Positions 25,240 to 33,299 of a stretch of 64,000 bases of DNA are shown here, in pieces. Location: contig CAZBWO010000001.1 of the NCBI GenBank assembly GCA_964495885.1, forward strand, positions 124,001 through 188,000, read 5' to 3'. This DNA comes from PALG01 sp964495885 (GTDB taxonomy: Bacteria > Bacteroidota > Bacteroidia > Flavobacteriales > Flavobacteriaceae). Under the pieces are notes generated by a model. The model searched no databases. It was given only the letters and a program-made list of their open reading frames with translations, and had not been told where the DNA came from. Position 1 is the stretch's first letter. The number at the start of each line of letters is the position of its first letter. Made by a program: the position numbers and the translations under genes.

Positions 25240-26013
25240 TTATTGCTTTTTAGCTTCCTCCCAAAATACGTCCATTTCAGAAAGGCTCATATCTTTAAGG
25301 TCTTTGCCTAATTCCTTTGCTTTTGATTCTAAATACTGAAACCTCTTGATGAACTTTTTATTGGTCTTCTCAAGGGCATTTTCAGGATTGATTTTCAGGA
25401 AACGGGCATAATTGATCATGGAAAATAGGACATCCCCAAATTCACTTTCCATGTGCTCTTGGTTTCCTTCCTTGATTTCATGCTGTAGCTCTTCCAGTTC
25501 CTCTTTCAGTTTTTCAAAAACTTGATGGGGTTCTTCCCAATCAAAGCCTACCCCTGCTACTTTATCTTGAATTCTATTGGCTTTCACCAATGCCGGAAGT
25601 GAATTGGGAACTCCCTCCAACACACTCTTCTTGCCTTCCTTCAGTTTTAGGTTTTCCCAGTTTCGCTTTACTTCTTCCTCATCAGCTACATTCACATCTC
25701 CATAAATATGGGGGTGACGGGCAATCAATTTTTCACAAATTTCATTGGCTACATCACCAATGTCAAAATCACTGGTTTCACTTCCTATTTTCGCATAAAA
25801 TACAATATGTAACAGCAAATCACCCAGCTCCTTTTTTACTTCTTCAAGGTCGTTGTCCAAAATAGCATCCCCCAATTCGTAAGTTTCCTCAATGGTTAAA
25901 TGCCGAAGACTTTGAAGGGTTTGCTTTCGGTCCCAAGGGCACTGCTCCCTAAGTTCGTCCATAATGGTTAACAATCGCCCAAAAGCCTGTAGATTTTCTT
26001 CTCTGGAATTCAT
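25240..26013 (-). CDS. mazG: nucleoside triphosphate pyrophosphohydrolase MazG
   Basis: 257 residues from the ATG at 26013; the longer frame runs back into the preceding terminator and is less likely. Hydrolyses non-canonical or regulatory NTPs to NMP and pyrophosphate. Two MazG domains: the first with CPWDRKQTLQSLRHLTIEETYE and ELGDLLLHIVFYA (EExxE...ExxD metal site), the second with LKEELEELQHEI and ESEFGDVLFSMINYAR. Ends 12 bp from the convergent DUF349 gene. Confidence 0.93.
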   Translation of the reverse strand: MNSREENLQAFGRLLTIMDELREQCPWDRKQTLQSLRHLTIEETYELGDAILDNDLEEVKKELGDLLLHIVFYAKIGSETSDFDIGDVANEICEKLIARHPHIYGDVNVADEEEVKRNWENLKLKEGKKSVLEGVPNSLPALVKANRIQDKVAGVGFDWEEPHQVFEKLKEELEELQHEIKEGNQEHMESEFGDVLFSMINYARFLKINPENALEKTNKKFIKRFQYLESKAKELGKDLKDMSLSEMDVFWEEAKKQ

Positions 26014-26027
26014 AAGACTAAAACTAA

Positions 26028-26055
26028 AAAAATCCCCACGAGCATGAGGATTTTT
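26028..26055 (-). terminator. intrinsic terminator after the DUF5606 gene
   Basis: Stem AAAAATCC/GGATTTTT (26028-26035 and 26048-26055) with extra internal CA/TG pairing, followed on the minus strand by a T-run. It lies between the DUF5606 stop and the mazG start. Confidence 0.65.
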
Positions 26056-26083
26056 CAAAGATTTTTATTGAAAAGTTATGCAC

Positions 26084-26494
26084 TTATTCTTCTTCGGAAG
26101 CCAAATCTTCTGCAAACTGTGTCATTCCTTTCTTTTGCAGCAAATTATACCACTGAATGACTTTCTTGATATCACTGGCATATACCCGTTCTTCATCATA
26201 ATCTGGTAGGACTTCAAAAAAGTATTCTTCCAATTCAATTTTTGGTACTTTATGATTTATGGCAGGCCCACCATTTTCCTTATTGGAAATTTTCTGAAAC
26301 ACTTCCCGTAAGGGCATCTCTTCATGAAGGGTATAAATGGCAATTTCAGAAAGTAAACTTACATTTTGCTGAACGTTCACGTTTATTTTCTTCCCATCCT
26401 GAAGGGATTCGGCAATAATTCCAGATCTGGTTTGGGTTTTCAATTCATATAAACCAGGCTTTCCTGAAATAGATAAAATTTTCTCTAGATTCAT
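26084..26494 (-). CDS. DUF5606 family protein
   Basis: 136 residues. N-terminal MNLEKILSISGKPGLYELKTQT and the middle SEIAIYTLHEEMPLREVF are conserved in this Bacteroidota family; the C-terminus is acidic. I recognise the family but no function is known. It lies between def and mazG on the same strand, 54 bp after def, a neighbourhood commonly seen in Flavobacteriaceae. Confidence 0.82.
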   Translation of the reverse strand: MNLEKILSISGKPGLYELKTQTRSGIIAESLQDGKKINVNVQQNVSLLSEIAIYTLHEEMPLREVFQKISNKENGGPAINHKVPKIELEEYFFEVLPDYDEERVYASDIKKVIQWYNLLQKKGMTQFAEDLASEEE

Positions 26495-26548
26495 GCACTT
26501 TTTTTTGAGGGGTCAAATATCGAAGCTTGTCACTAAATATCCAAAGGA

Positions 26549-27139
26549 TTAACGTTTCTTTTTGGCAAAAGGAAACCGCATCTTGTAATCTACCTTAATT
26601 TGACCCTTAGAAATTTTATCCAACTTTTTTTTGATGATTTTTTTCTTGAGGGGCGATAACTTATCGGTAAACAAAATACCTTCAATATGGTCATATTCAT
26701 GCTGAATGATCCTAGCGGCAATCCCGCTTACCGTTTCTTGTTGTTTATTAAAGTTTTCATCTAAATATTCAATGGTAATGGTTTCCTGCCTAAACACATC
26801 TTCCCGCACATCTGGGATACTCAAACATCCCTCGTTAAAGGCCCATTCATTACCAGTTTCCTCCAATATTTTGGCATTGATGAATACCCTTTTATAATTG
26901 GAAAGGAAATTGCGCTCTTCTTCGGAAAGATCTTCGTCATCCCCAAACGGAGTAGCATCCACAATAAACAACCGGATTGGTAAGGCAATTTGTGGAGCTG
27001 CCAGCCCAATACCATACGATGCGTACATGGTTTCAAACATATCCTCAACAAGAGTGCTGAAGTTTGGATAGTCTGGAGTAATTTCCTGAGTCTCTTTTCG
27101 CAAAACGGGATCACCGTAAGCAACAATGGGGTAAATCAT
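26549..27139 (-). CDS. def: peptide deformylase
   Basis: 196 residues. Removes the N-formyl group from nascent proteins using Fe2+/Zn2+. All three motifs are present: GIGLAAPQI near 43, EGCLSIP near 104 (metal Cys), and QHEYDHIEGILF near 143 (HExxH). It carries an insert between motifs 1 and 2 (PFGDDEDLSEEERNFLSN), as is usual in Bacteroidota. Its ATG overlaps the ruvX stop by 4 bp, so translation is coupled. Confidence 0.96.
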   Translation of the reverse strand: MIYPIVAYGDPVLRKETQEITPDYPNFSTLVEDMFETMYASYGIGLAAPQIALPIRLFIVDATPFGDDEDLSEEERNFLSNYKRVFINAKILEETGNEWAFNEGCLSIPDVREDVFRQETITIEYLDENFNKQQETVSGIAARIIQHEYDHIEGILFTDKLSPLKKKIIKKKLDKISKGQIKVDYKMRFPFAKKKR

Positions 27140-27549
27140 ATTTTTGTATTCAAATAGTCCTGTAATATTATGGTCGCACTAATTTCATCCAACAGTGCTT
27201 TGTTTTGACGTTGCTTTTTTTTCAATCCGCTATCAATCATCGTCTGAAAAGCCAATTTACTCGTAAAACGCTCGTCTACCCTATGGATTGGTAGTTTCGG
27301 AAACTTTTGGGAAAAGGTTTTTAAAAACTTTTGAATTTCTTGTTCTACATCAGAAGGGGTGCCATCTTTTTGTTTAGGTTCGCCAATCACCACTTCAGCT
27401 ACCTTTTCGGTATAAAAATATGTTTCCAAATATGGCCATATTTCCTTTGTTTCCACAGTGGTCAAACCCGAAGCAATCAACTGTAACTCATCTGTTACGG
27501 CGATGCCGGTTCGTTTTGTTCCAAAATCCAATGCCATTATCCTACCCAT
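27136..27549 (-). CDS. ruvX: RuvX/YqgF RNase H-fold protein
   Basis: 137 residues. N-terminal RIMALDFGTKRTGIAVTDE carries the first catalytic Asp, VVIGEPKQKDGTP the middle motif, and VDERFTSKLAF the conserved Glu strand. The family is annotated as a putative Holliday-junction resolvase and is also implicated in 16S rRNA 5'-end processing. Upstream of and overlapping def; divergent from dapD. Confidence 0.93.
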   Translation of the reverse strand: MGRIMALDFGTKRTGIAVTDELQLIASGLTTVETKEIWPYLETYFYTEKVAEVVIGEPKQKDGTPSDVEQEIQKFLKTFSQKFPKLPIHRVDERFTSKLAFQTMIDSGLKKKQRQNKALLDEISATIILQDYLNTKI

Positions 27550-27617
27550 AGCGTTTGCAAAAATAAGGCAATAAAAAATAGTAACCCAAATTGCACCCCC
27601 ATTTCAATAGAGCATTT

Positions 27618-27625
27618 TATCTTTG
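27618..27625 (+). promoter_or_regulatory. TAnnTTTG -7 element of dapD
   Basis: TATCTTTG ends 16 bases before the dapD ATG at 27642. A TTG at 27591-27593 lies 24 bp upstream, slightly beyond the usual -33 spacing. Confidence 0.5.
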
Positions 27626-27641
27626 TGGAAAATCAATTTTC

Positions 27642-28457
27642 ATGAACCACCTCCAACCCATTATAGAAAAAGCCTGGGATAATCGCTCCCTTTTACAAAA
27701 TCCCGAAACTATTACAGCCATACGTGAAGTTGTGCAAGCCTGTGATGACGGACTTCTTCGTTGTGCAGAACCCACAAGCAATGGATGGCAGGTAAATGAA
27801 TGGGTTAAAAAGGCCGTGGTGTTGTACTTTCCAATTCAAAAAATGGAAACTTTGGAAGTAGGCATTTTTGAATACCATGATAAAATTCCATTGAAAACAG
27901 GGTACGAAGCAAAAGGAATAAGGGTCGTTCCCCATGCGGTTGCCCGTCATGGCGCCTATATTTCAAAAGGGGTTATCATGATGCCCAGTTATGTAAACAT
28001 TGGTGCCTATGTTGATGAAGGCACTATGGTAGACACTTGGGCAACAGTAGGAAGTTGTGCCCAGATTGGAAAAAACGTACACTTAAGTGGGGGCGTGGGC
28101 ATTGGAGGGGTACTGGAACCCTTACAAGCAGCCCCGGTTATCATTGAAGACAATGCCTTTATTGGCTCCCGTTGTATCGTGGTAGAAGGGGTTAGAGTTG
28201 AAAAGGAAGCTGTATTGGGTGCAAACGTTGTGCTCACTGCTTCCACCAAAATAATTGATGTGACTGGTAAGGAACCCAAAGAAATGAAAGGGGTTGTACC
28301 TGCACGTTCGGTGGTGATTCCCGGAAGCTATACCAAATCTTTCCCAGCTGGTGACTACCAGGTTCCCTGTGCTTTGATTATTGGCGAACGTAAAGAAAGT
28401 ACCAATAAAAAAACCTCGCTGAATGATGCCCTTAGGGAGTATGATGTAGCGGTGTAG
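27642..28457 (+). CDS. dapD: 2,3,4,5-tetrahydropyridine-2,6-dicarboxylate N-succinyltransferase
   Basis: 271 residues from the ATG at 27642, chosen because of the TAnnTTTG box just upstream and the canonical MNHLQPIIEKAWDNR start. Transfers succinyl from succinyl-CoA in the lysine/meso-diaminopimelate pathway. N-terminal helical domain, then left-handed beta-helix hexapeptide repeats (VMMPSYVNIGAYVDEGTMVDTW, GKNVHLSGGVGIGGVLEP, EDNAFIGSRCIVVEGV). Trimeric cytosolic enzyme. Ends 2 bp from the convergent kinase-like gene. Confidence 0.96.
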   Translation: MNHLQPIIEKAWDNRSLLQNPETITAIREVVQACDDGLLRCAEPTSNGWQVNEWVKKAVVLYFPIQKMETLEVGIFEYHDKIPLKTGYEAKGIRVVPHAVARHGAYISKGVIMMPSYVNIGAYVDEGTMVDTWATVGSCAQIGKNVHLSGGVGIGGVLEPLQAAPVIIEDNAFIGSRCIVVEGVRVEKEAVLGANVVLTASTKIIDVTGKEPKEMKGVVPARSVVIPGSYTKSFPAGDYQVPCALIIGERKESTNKKTSLNDALREYDVAV

Positions 28458-28459
28458 CG

Positions 28460-29212
28460 TTAATTTCTTTTTCTACGCCGTAGCTTTTTTAAGTTTATTT
28501 TCCGTTGGAATTTTCGACTGTAAAAAGTCATGAGATCGTGGGTTTCCGCTTCTGAAGTACCATAGAGATTGGCATAGACTGGCGCCATAATATTGATCAT
28601 GGTCTTGGATAGCCACAATCGTCTAAAATTTTTCATGCGTTGTTTGAAATCCAATTGTCCAAAACGCATTCGGTTTAAATCGATGAGATAAAAATCGTAT
28701 TGTTGATTCCCTTTATTCACAATCAAGGTATTTCCCGGGGAATGATCCAAAAATTCAATTCCGTGTTCATGCAGTTGAAAAGTAAATTGAGTCATTTGAC
28801 GAAGGATTTCTGCCCTATTTGGCCATTTCGGATTGTGATTCAACACCCTGAAATCGAAATCGTAGTCCAAATGTTTGCTTACATAAAAACTTTCCTTCAA
28901 TCCAAAAGAGAAACGTTCCAAATAGGCCACGGGAAAAGGGGTGTGTATGTCTGCCTCCAACAGTTTTGAAGCATATTCAAAAGAACGTTTTGCTTTACTT
29001 TTCCGAAGAAATTGATACACCAAAGACTGAAAAATATTGGGGGTTTTAAACTTCTTGATATTGAAGACCGTTCCATCCAAAGCTACCTTTTTAATGGTAT
29101 TTCGGTCGCCTTCCACCACGTATTCCCCCTTGGAAGAAAATTGGCTAATAACCTCCCGCAACACTTCTGCATGTGCTGTATAGGTAGGATGAACGACCCA
29201 GTTTTCCTTCAT
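28460..29212 (-). CDS. lipopolysaccharide core kinase-like protein (InaA/KdkA family)
   Basis: 250 residues with a minimal protein-kinase-like fold: N-lobe lysine in FNIKKFKTPN near 52, catalytic loop LDHSPGNTLIV near 165 (Asp and Asn), metal-binding LIDLNRMRFG near 185. Members such as KdkA, WaaP and InaA phosphorylate Kdo or heptose sugars of the LPS inner core at the cytosolic face. The surrounding glycosyltransferases support an LPS/LOS role. Basic C-terminus (KINLKKLRRRKRN) would help membrane association. Sugar specificity is unknown. Confidence 0.82.
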   Translation of the reverse strand: MKENWVVHPTYTAHAEVLREVISQFSSKGEYVVEGDRNTIKKVALDGTVFNIKKFKTPNIFQSLVYQFLRKSKAKRSFEYASKLLEADIHTPFPVAYLERFSFGLKESFYVSKHLDYDFDFRVLNHNPKWPNRAEILRQMTQFTFQLHEHGIEFLDHSPGNTLIVNKGNQQYDFYLIDLNRMRFGQLDFKQRMKNFRRLWLSKTMINIMAPVYANLYGTSEAETHDLMTFYSRKFQRKINLKKLRRRKRN

Positions 29213-29262
29213 TTTAATTTTATCAGGTGCAAAAAAAGAAATACTTTGCGAAGGTAATGGAT

Positions 29263-30336
29263 ATGAAAAAAATTTTGGTCATTCAGAACAAAAGAATTGG
29301 CGATGTGCTTATTGCCTCGGTATTGGCCAACAATCTAAAACAACAGATCCCCCATAGCCACATCACCTATTTTGTCTACGATTACACGGCGGGCGTATTG
29401 GAAAACAATCCGAATATAGACCGTATCATTACAGTTAAGGACAAGGAATTAAAAAAGCTACCATTTTTCTGGAAAGTACTTCGGAAAGTACGGAAAGAAC
29501 GATATGACATTATTGTTGATCCCTATGCTAAATTCCAAAGCAGAATGATGTGTTATTTTTCGGGGGCACCCCAGCGTGTAGGATTCAAAAGGCAAGGCAA
29601 AAAACTGAAGTTGAAGTTTTACACCCATGAGATCACTTTTTTGGACCAGTCTCCCCTCCCCTGCGGAAAAGCCTTGGCAGACCGGCTGAATTTGTTGGAA
29701 AAGGCCTTCGGAATGAAAGACCCAGACCCCCATTACAAAGTATTCCTAACAGAAGCGGAAAAAAAGGACACCTCCCTGCAACATCTTTCCAAACCCATTG
29801 TCATGATGGGGGTGTTGGGGAGTACCCCCAGTAAATCCTTACCCTACGGATATACGGCCCAACTCATTGACTTTTTAACCGAAGCGTATTCGGTGTCCGT
29901 ACTTTTCAATTATGCACCCTACCAAAAAGAAGAAGCCAAAAAAATATTTGAACTTTGTAAGCACAAAGAAAAAATACATTGGGATATATATGCAGATTCC
30001 ATAAGAGGTTATTGCATTTTTATGAATCAATGTGACCTGCTTATTTCCAATGAAGGAGGAAGTGTTCATATTGCCAAGGCATTGAAAAAACCTACCTTCA
30101 CCATTTATTCGCCATTCATCACCAAAAGCCATTGGAATAGTTTTGAGGATGGTACCACCCATGCTTCTGTTCATTTGTTTGATGACAATCCAGATTATTT
30201 TGAACGCCTTCCGCGGGAACAGAAAAAAGAAATTGAAAAAGCACCAGAGGAATTGTACCAAAAACTTACGCCAGAAATGATCTTACAAAAACTGAAACCG
30301 TATCTTGAGCATCACTTAACAACGCATAAAGTATGA
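29263..30336 (+). CDS. glycosyltransferase family 9 (heptosyltransferase-like)
   Basis: 357 residues from the ATG at 29263 (an ATG two codons earlier is equally possible). N-terminal MKKILVIQNKRIGDVLIASVL is the GT9 signature, LLISNEGGSVHIAKALKKPTF near 257 is the ADP-heptose binding loop (usually NDSG/TxxMHLA; here NEGGSVHIA). GT9 enzymes add heptose or a related sugar to the LPS inner core. The next gene overlaps by 4 bp. Divergent from the core-kinase-like gene. The sugar may not be heptose in this phylum. Confidence 0.88.
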   Translation: MKKILVIQNKRIGDVLIASVLANNLKQQIPHSHITYFVYDYTAGVLENNPNIDRIITVKDKELKKLPFFWKVLRKVRKERYDIIVDPYAKFQSRMMCYFSGAPQRVGFKRQGKKLKLKFYTHEITFLDQSPLPCGKALADRLNLLEKAFGMKDPDPHYKVFLTEAEKKDTSLQHLSKPIVMMGVLGSTPSKSLPYGYTAQLIDFLTEAYSVSVLFNYAPYQKEEAKKIFELCKHKEKIHWDIYADSIRGYCIFMNQCDLLISNEGGSVHIAKALKKPTFTIYSPFITKSHWNSFEDGTTHASVHLFDDNPDYFERLPREQKKEIEKAPEELYQKLTPEMILQKLKPYLEHHLTTHKV

Positions 30337-30914
30337 ACCTCTTTGATAAATTTCATCATTGGCGCCGACGCAGACGCTGGAACAAACAATACCGGAAAGG
30401 ACGTTGGGAAAGTCTGAAAAGTGATTTGGAAAAACATCGCTATGAACAAATTATCCAATTTATGGAACAATATGGGCCAAAGCAACCTACTATATTGGAT
30501 TTAGGCTGTGGAGATGGAGTGTTGACATGGCGTATGCAAGAAACAGACTATACCTACTTTAAAGGCATTGATTTTTCGAGTGTCTCCATAGAAAAAGCAA
30601 AAGCAAAACAATTACCCAAAGCCGAATTTGAATGCGCGGATATTATTCATTTTCAACCTTCCAAAAATTTTGACATCATTATTTTCAATGAGGTATTCTA
30701 CTATATCCCAGATTCGGAAAAGGTTGATGTAATGAACCGTATGTTTGCCCATTTGAATGCTGGCGGAATCATTATCACTTCTATTTTTCGGGAAGGGATT
30801 GGATGCTGGGAGTTTTTCAAAGAAAACGACCAGTTGAAGGAACTAAATTTTACTACAGTTCAAACTAAAAAGGAAAGCACTTATTGGAAAATTGGGGTTT
30901 ACGAATTATCCTGA
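30333..30914 (+). CDS. class I SAM-dependent methyltransferase
   Basis: 193 residues. SAM-binding motif I ILDLGCGDGVLTW near 51, motif II region FKGIDFSSVSIEKAKAK near 71, ECADIIHF near 95, and NEVFYYIPD near 117 (motif IV position). NodS-like methyltransferase domain. The extremely basic start (HHWRRRRRWNKQYRKGRW) suggests binding to membrane or to an anionic glycolipid. Placed between GT9 and GT2 genes, it probably methylates a sugar of the LPS core (inference). Its 3' end overlaps the convergent GT2 gene by 16 bp. Confidence 0.85.
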   Translation: MNLFDKFHHWRRRRRWNKQYRKGRWESLKSDLEKHRYEQIIQFMEQYGPKQPTILDLGCGDGVLTWRMQETDYTYFKGIDFSSVSIEKAKAKQLPKAEFECADIIHFQPSKNFDIIIFNEVFYYIPDSEKVDVMNRMFAHLNAGGIIITSIFREGIGCWEFFKENDQLKELNFTTVQTKKESTYWKIGVYELS

Positions 30915-31744
30915 GGTCGTTTTTCTATTCCGTGTTCTGTCCACGTCTTTTTTTGATCCTTTACCTCTTTTCGAATTGCCAGATTACGCTCTAAAGATTC
31001 TTTGGTTTTATAGCCCCTAGCATGATCTAAATGCAACACAATCGCCTTATGCCTAATTTGCTTCGATTTCAACCCGAAATTCTCCAAACGCTCCCCCAGT
31101 TCCCGGTCTGGCCCACCATACTGCATACGCTCATCGTATCCATTGATTGCCAACAGGTCTTCCTTCCAAGCAGAAGAATTACAATTATTGAAACTGGCGT
31201 TGGTAGGCGTAAGGAAATCCAAAATAGATGCCATCACTGGGCCGCTATTCAATTTCAATGATTGAGTGCCCTTCAAGTTATCCTGTTTTTTCAGCCATGC
31301 CACATCAAAACAACGTTCGGTACGAATATCGTCCTCATCTATGGCTTCACTTGTTTTCATGGGAAGTTTGCAATAGCCACCGGAAAGGAAATACCCTTCT
31401 TCGGCATATTTGGCGTGTACTTCCACAAAATCCTTCCTGGGAATACAGTCACCATCCGTAAACAAAATATACGGCATGGCCGCTTCCGTGATGGCAATAT
31501 TCAAAATACGCTGCCGTCTGTAGCCATCATCTTCATGCCAAACATGTCGCAATGGAACAGGATATTCTTTCTGAAACCGTTCAATAAGTTCCTTGGTAGC
31601 AGCACGCGAACCATCATCGGCTACAATGACTTCAAAATTACCATAGGTCTGGTATTGATACCCTTCCAGCACCTTTTCAAGCCAAGCTTCATTGTTGTAC
31701 GTACTAACGATGACCGAAATACCCAATTGATTCACGCGATTCAA
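30899..31744 (-). CDS. glycosyltransferase family 2 with galactosyltransferase-type C-terminal motif
   Basis: 281 residues. GT-A fold: ISVIVSTYNNEAWLEKVL near 10, VIVADDGS near 38, metal-binding DGDCIPRKDF near 95, and YGGPDRELGERLENFGLK near 226, which corresponds to the WGGEDxExxxR acceptor/donor motif of the GT7 C-terminal domain. Such proteins occur in Bacteroidota capsule/LOS clusters. Located between the methyltransferase and a divergent GT2 gene. Confidence 0.87.
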   Translation of the reverse strand: MNRVNQLGISVIVSTYNNEAWLEKVLEGYQYQTYGNFEVIVADDGSRAATKELIERFQKEYPVPLRHVWHEDDGYRRQRILNIAITEAAMPYILFTDGDCIPRKDFVEVHAKYAEEGYFLSGGYCKLPMKTSEAIDEDDIRTERCFDVAWLKKQDNLKGTQSLKLNSGPVMASILDFLTPTNASFNNCNSSAWKEDLLAINGYDERMQYGGPDRELGERLENFGLKSKQIRHKAIVLHLDHARGYKTKESLERNLAIRKEVKDQKKTWTEHGIEKRPQDNS

Positions 31745-31768
31745 ATTTCTGCAAATTTACGGCACTTT

Positions 31769-31798
31769 TTTGGAATGCCGAAAAACAGCCTATCTTTG
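31769..31798 (+). promoter_or_regulatory. promoter with full -33/-7 elements, nearly leaderless
   Basis: TTTG at 31769-31772, 18-bp spacer, TATCTTTG at 31791-31798. The ATG of the GT2 gene begins four bases after the -7 box (31803), so the predicted start of transcription falls on or next to the start codon. Confidence 0.6.
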
Positions 31799-31802
31799 TG
31801 TT

Positions 31803-32540
31803 ATGCCTACCCTAACGGTCATCATGCCTACTTTTAATGAAGAAGCCTACGTAGAGGCGGCGCTTCGTTCGGTTCGCTTTGCAGATGAAGTTATTGTCAT
31901 TGATTCCTTCAGTACAGATCGCACCCCCGAAATTGCCAAAAAGTTTGCAGATCTTTTCCTTCAGCGGGAATTCGATAATTTTTCCAACCAAAAAAACCAT
32001 GCGCTTCAGTATGCAACGGGAGATTGGATCTTATTTCTGGATGCCGATGAACGTATTGGTTACCCGTTACAAATGGAAATTAAGGTAGCCATGGCAAATG
32101 GCAAACATGGTGGCTATAAAGTAAGCTTCCCCCATTTTTTTATGAACCGTTTTCTCTACCATCACCGAAGCAGGGTACTACGCTTGGTAAAAAAGCAAGG
32201 GGTTCATTTTACGGGTTCGGTGCACGAGAAACTGCATTGCGAAGGTTCCATTGGCTTACTCAAAAACCCTGTACAGCATTTTACCTATAAAGGCCTGGAA
32301 CATTACATTGAAAAGAGGGAAAGCTATGCTTGGTTTCAAGCTGAACAATTACAGGATAAGGGAAAAAAAGCAACCTACTTTCACCTCATGGCCAAACCCT
32401 TGCTTCGGTTTTTGAGTTCGTATGTAATCAAGGGCGGATTTAAGGACGGGATTCCCGGATTGGCAATTTCTACGATTAATGCTTATGGCGTATTCTCCAG
32501 GTATGTAAAATTGCGGCTTTTGCAAAAAGGAATGCGCTAG
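31803..32540 (+). CDS. glycosyltransferase family 2 (WaaE/KdtX-like)
   Basis: 245 residues from the ATG at 31803, fixed by the promoter just upstream. LTVIMPTFNEEAYVEAALRS, EVIVIDSFSTDRTPEIA, and metal site ILFLDADERI near 79 show a GT-A fold; the middle HFTGSVHEKLH and the C-terminal DGIPGLAISTINAYGVFSRYVKL are typical of WaaE/KdtX-like LPS core glucosyltransferases. Closely similar in layout to the gene at 33300-34061, with which it flanks a polysaccharide deacetylase. Overlaps the convergent deacetylase gene by 4 bp. Confidence 0.9.
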   Translation: MPTLTVIMPTFNEEAYVEAALRSVRFADEVIVIDSFSTDRTPEIAKKFADLFLQREFDNFSNQKNHALQYATGDWILFLDADERIGYPLQMEIKVAMANGKHGGYKVSFPHFFMNRFLYHHRSRVLRLVKKQGVHFTGSVHEKLHCEGSIGLLKNPVQHFTYKGLEHYIEKRESYAWFQAEQLQDKGKKATYFHLMAKPLLRFLSSYVIKGGFKDGIPGLAISTINAYGVFSRYVKLRLLQKGMR

Positions 32541-33241
32541 AATAGTTGTCCGAAGCGTAATTTCCTTCGGAAACGCGACAAGGAAAACTCCCCTTTAATA
32601 TCCAGTCTTTTAATTTCAAACCTTTGCTTAAAAGGAAATGTACTCACTTTATTTCCTATGCGGAATGCATATTGAAATCCGTATTGCTCCAAAAGTTCAA
32701 AAAAAGCAGTTTTGTGCGTAGGATCCCGAGGAAACTTTCCGTAGGCATAGGCTAAATAAGGCTGAATGGGCAAGGAAAGCCTTTCTATTTCCTGAAAGGA
32801 TTTTTCAAGATCATTTGCAACAGTTTCCAAAGTTTCCGTAGCATAATTGATATGGCCATAGGAATGATGAGCCAACTCAATCACATCGGCATTTAATGAT
32901 TTTAGCTGCGCTGCATTCATGATAGGATACTTCCCCTCATTCCATTGATCTGTATTGCCAATAAATTGTAATGGCACAAAGATGGTAGCTTTTAATTGGT
33001 ATTTCTGAAGCAAGGGATAGGCAAGCTCAAACTGATTTACATAGGCATCATCAAATGTAATGAGCACCGATTTTCGGGAAGGTAATTTCTGAAGTTTGCT
33101 TAATTCTGAACAATGATATGAACGATACCCATTTTGTGACAACCAACGCAATTGATCTTCCAAGTTTGAAACACTTATGGTAAGTCCGTCACTTTTTGAG
33201 GAAGAAACATCGTGATACATCAAAACAGGAAGCTTTGCCAT
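32537..33241 (-). CDS. polysaccharide deacetylase family protein (NodB homology domain)
   Basis: 234 residues. NodB motifs: LITFDDAYVNQFELAYPLL near 57 (DD, first is base, second metal Asp), metal His pair in LAHHSYGHINYA near 120 (HSYGH), and PYLAYAYGKFPRDPT near 159. No signal peptide is evident. CE4 enzymes remove N-acetyl groups from amino sugars with a divalent metal. Sitting between two GT2 genes of an LPS cluster, a role in modifying a core sugar or a lipid-linked glycan is likely (inference). Confidence 0.87.
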   Translation of the reverse strand: MAKLPVLMYHDVSSSKSDGLTISVSNLEDQLRWLSQNGYRSYHCSELSKLQKLPSRKSVLITFDDAYVNQFELAYPLLQKYQLKATIFVPLQFIGNTDQWNEGKYPIMNAAQLKSLNADVIELAHHSYGHINYATETLETVANDLEKSFQEIERLSLPIQPYLAYAYGKFPRDPTHKTAFFELLEQYGFQYAFRIGNKVSTFPFKQRFEIKRLDIKGEFSLSRFRRKLRFGQLF

Positions 33242-33299
33242 GGAAATTGCTACTAATTAATCTTTGTAAAATTATTACTTTTACTGAAATTTCACACGC

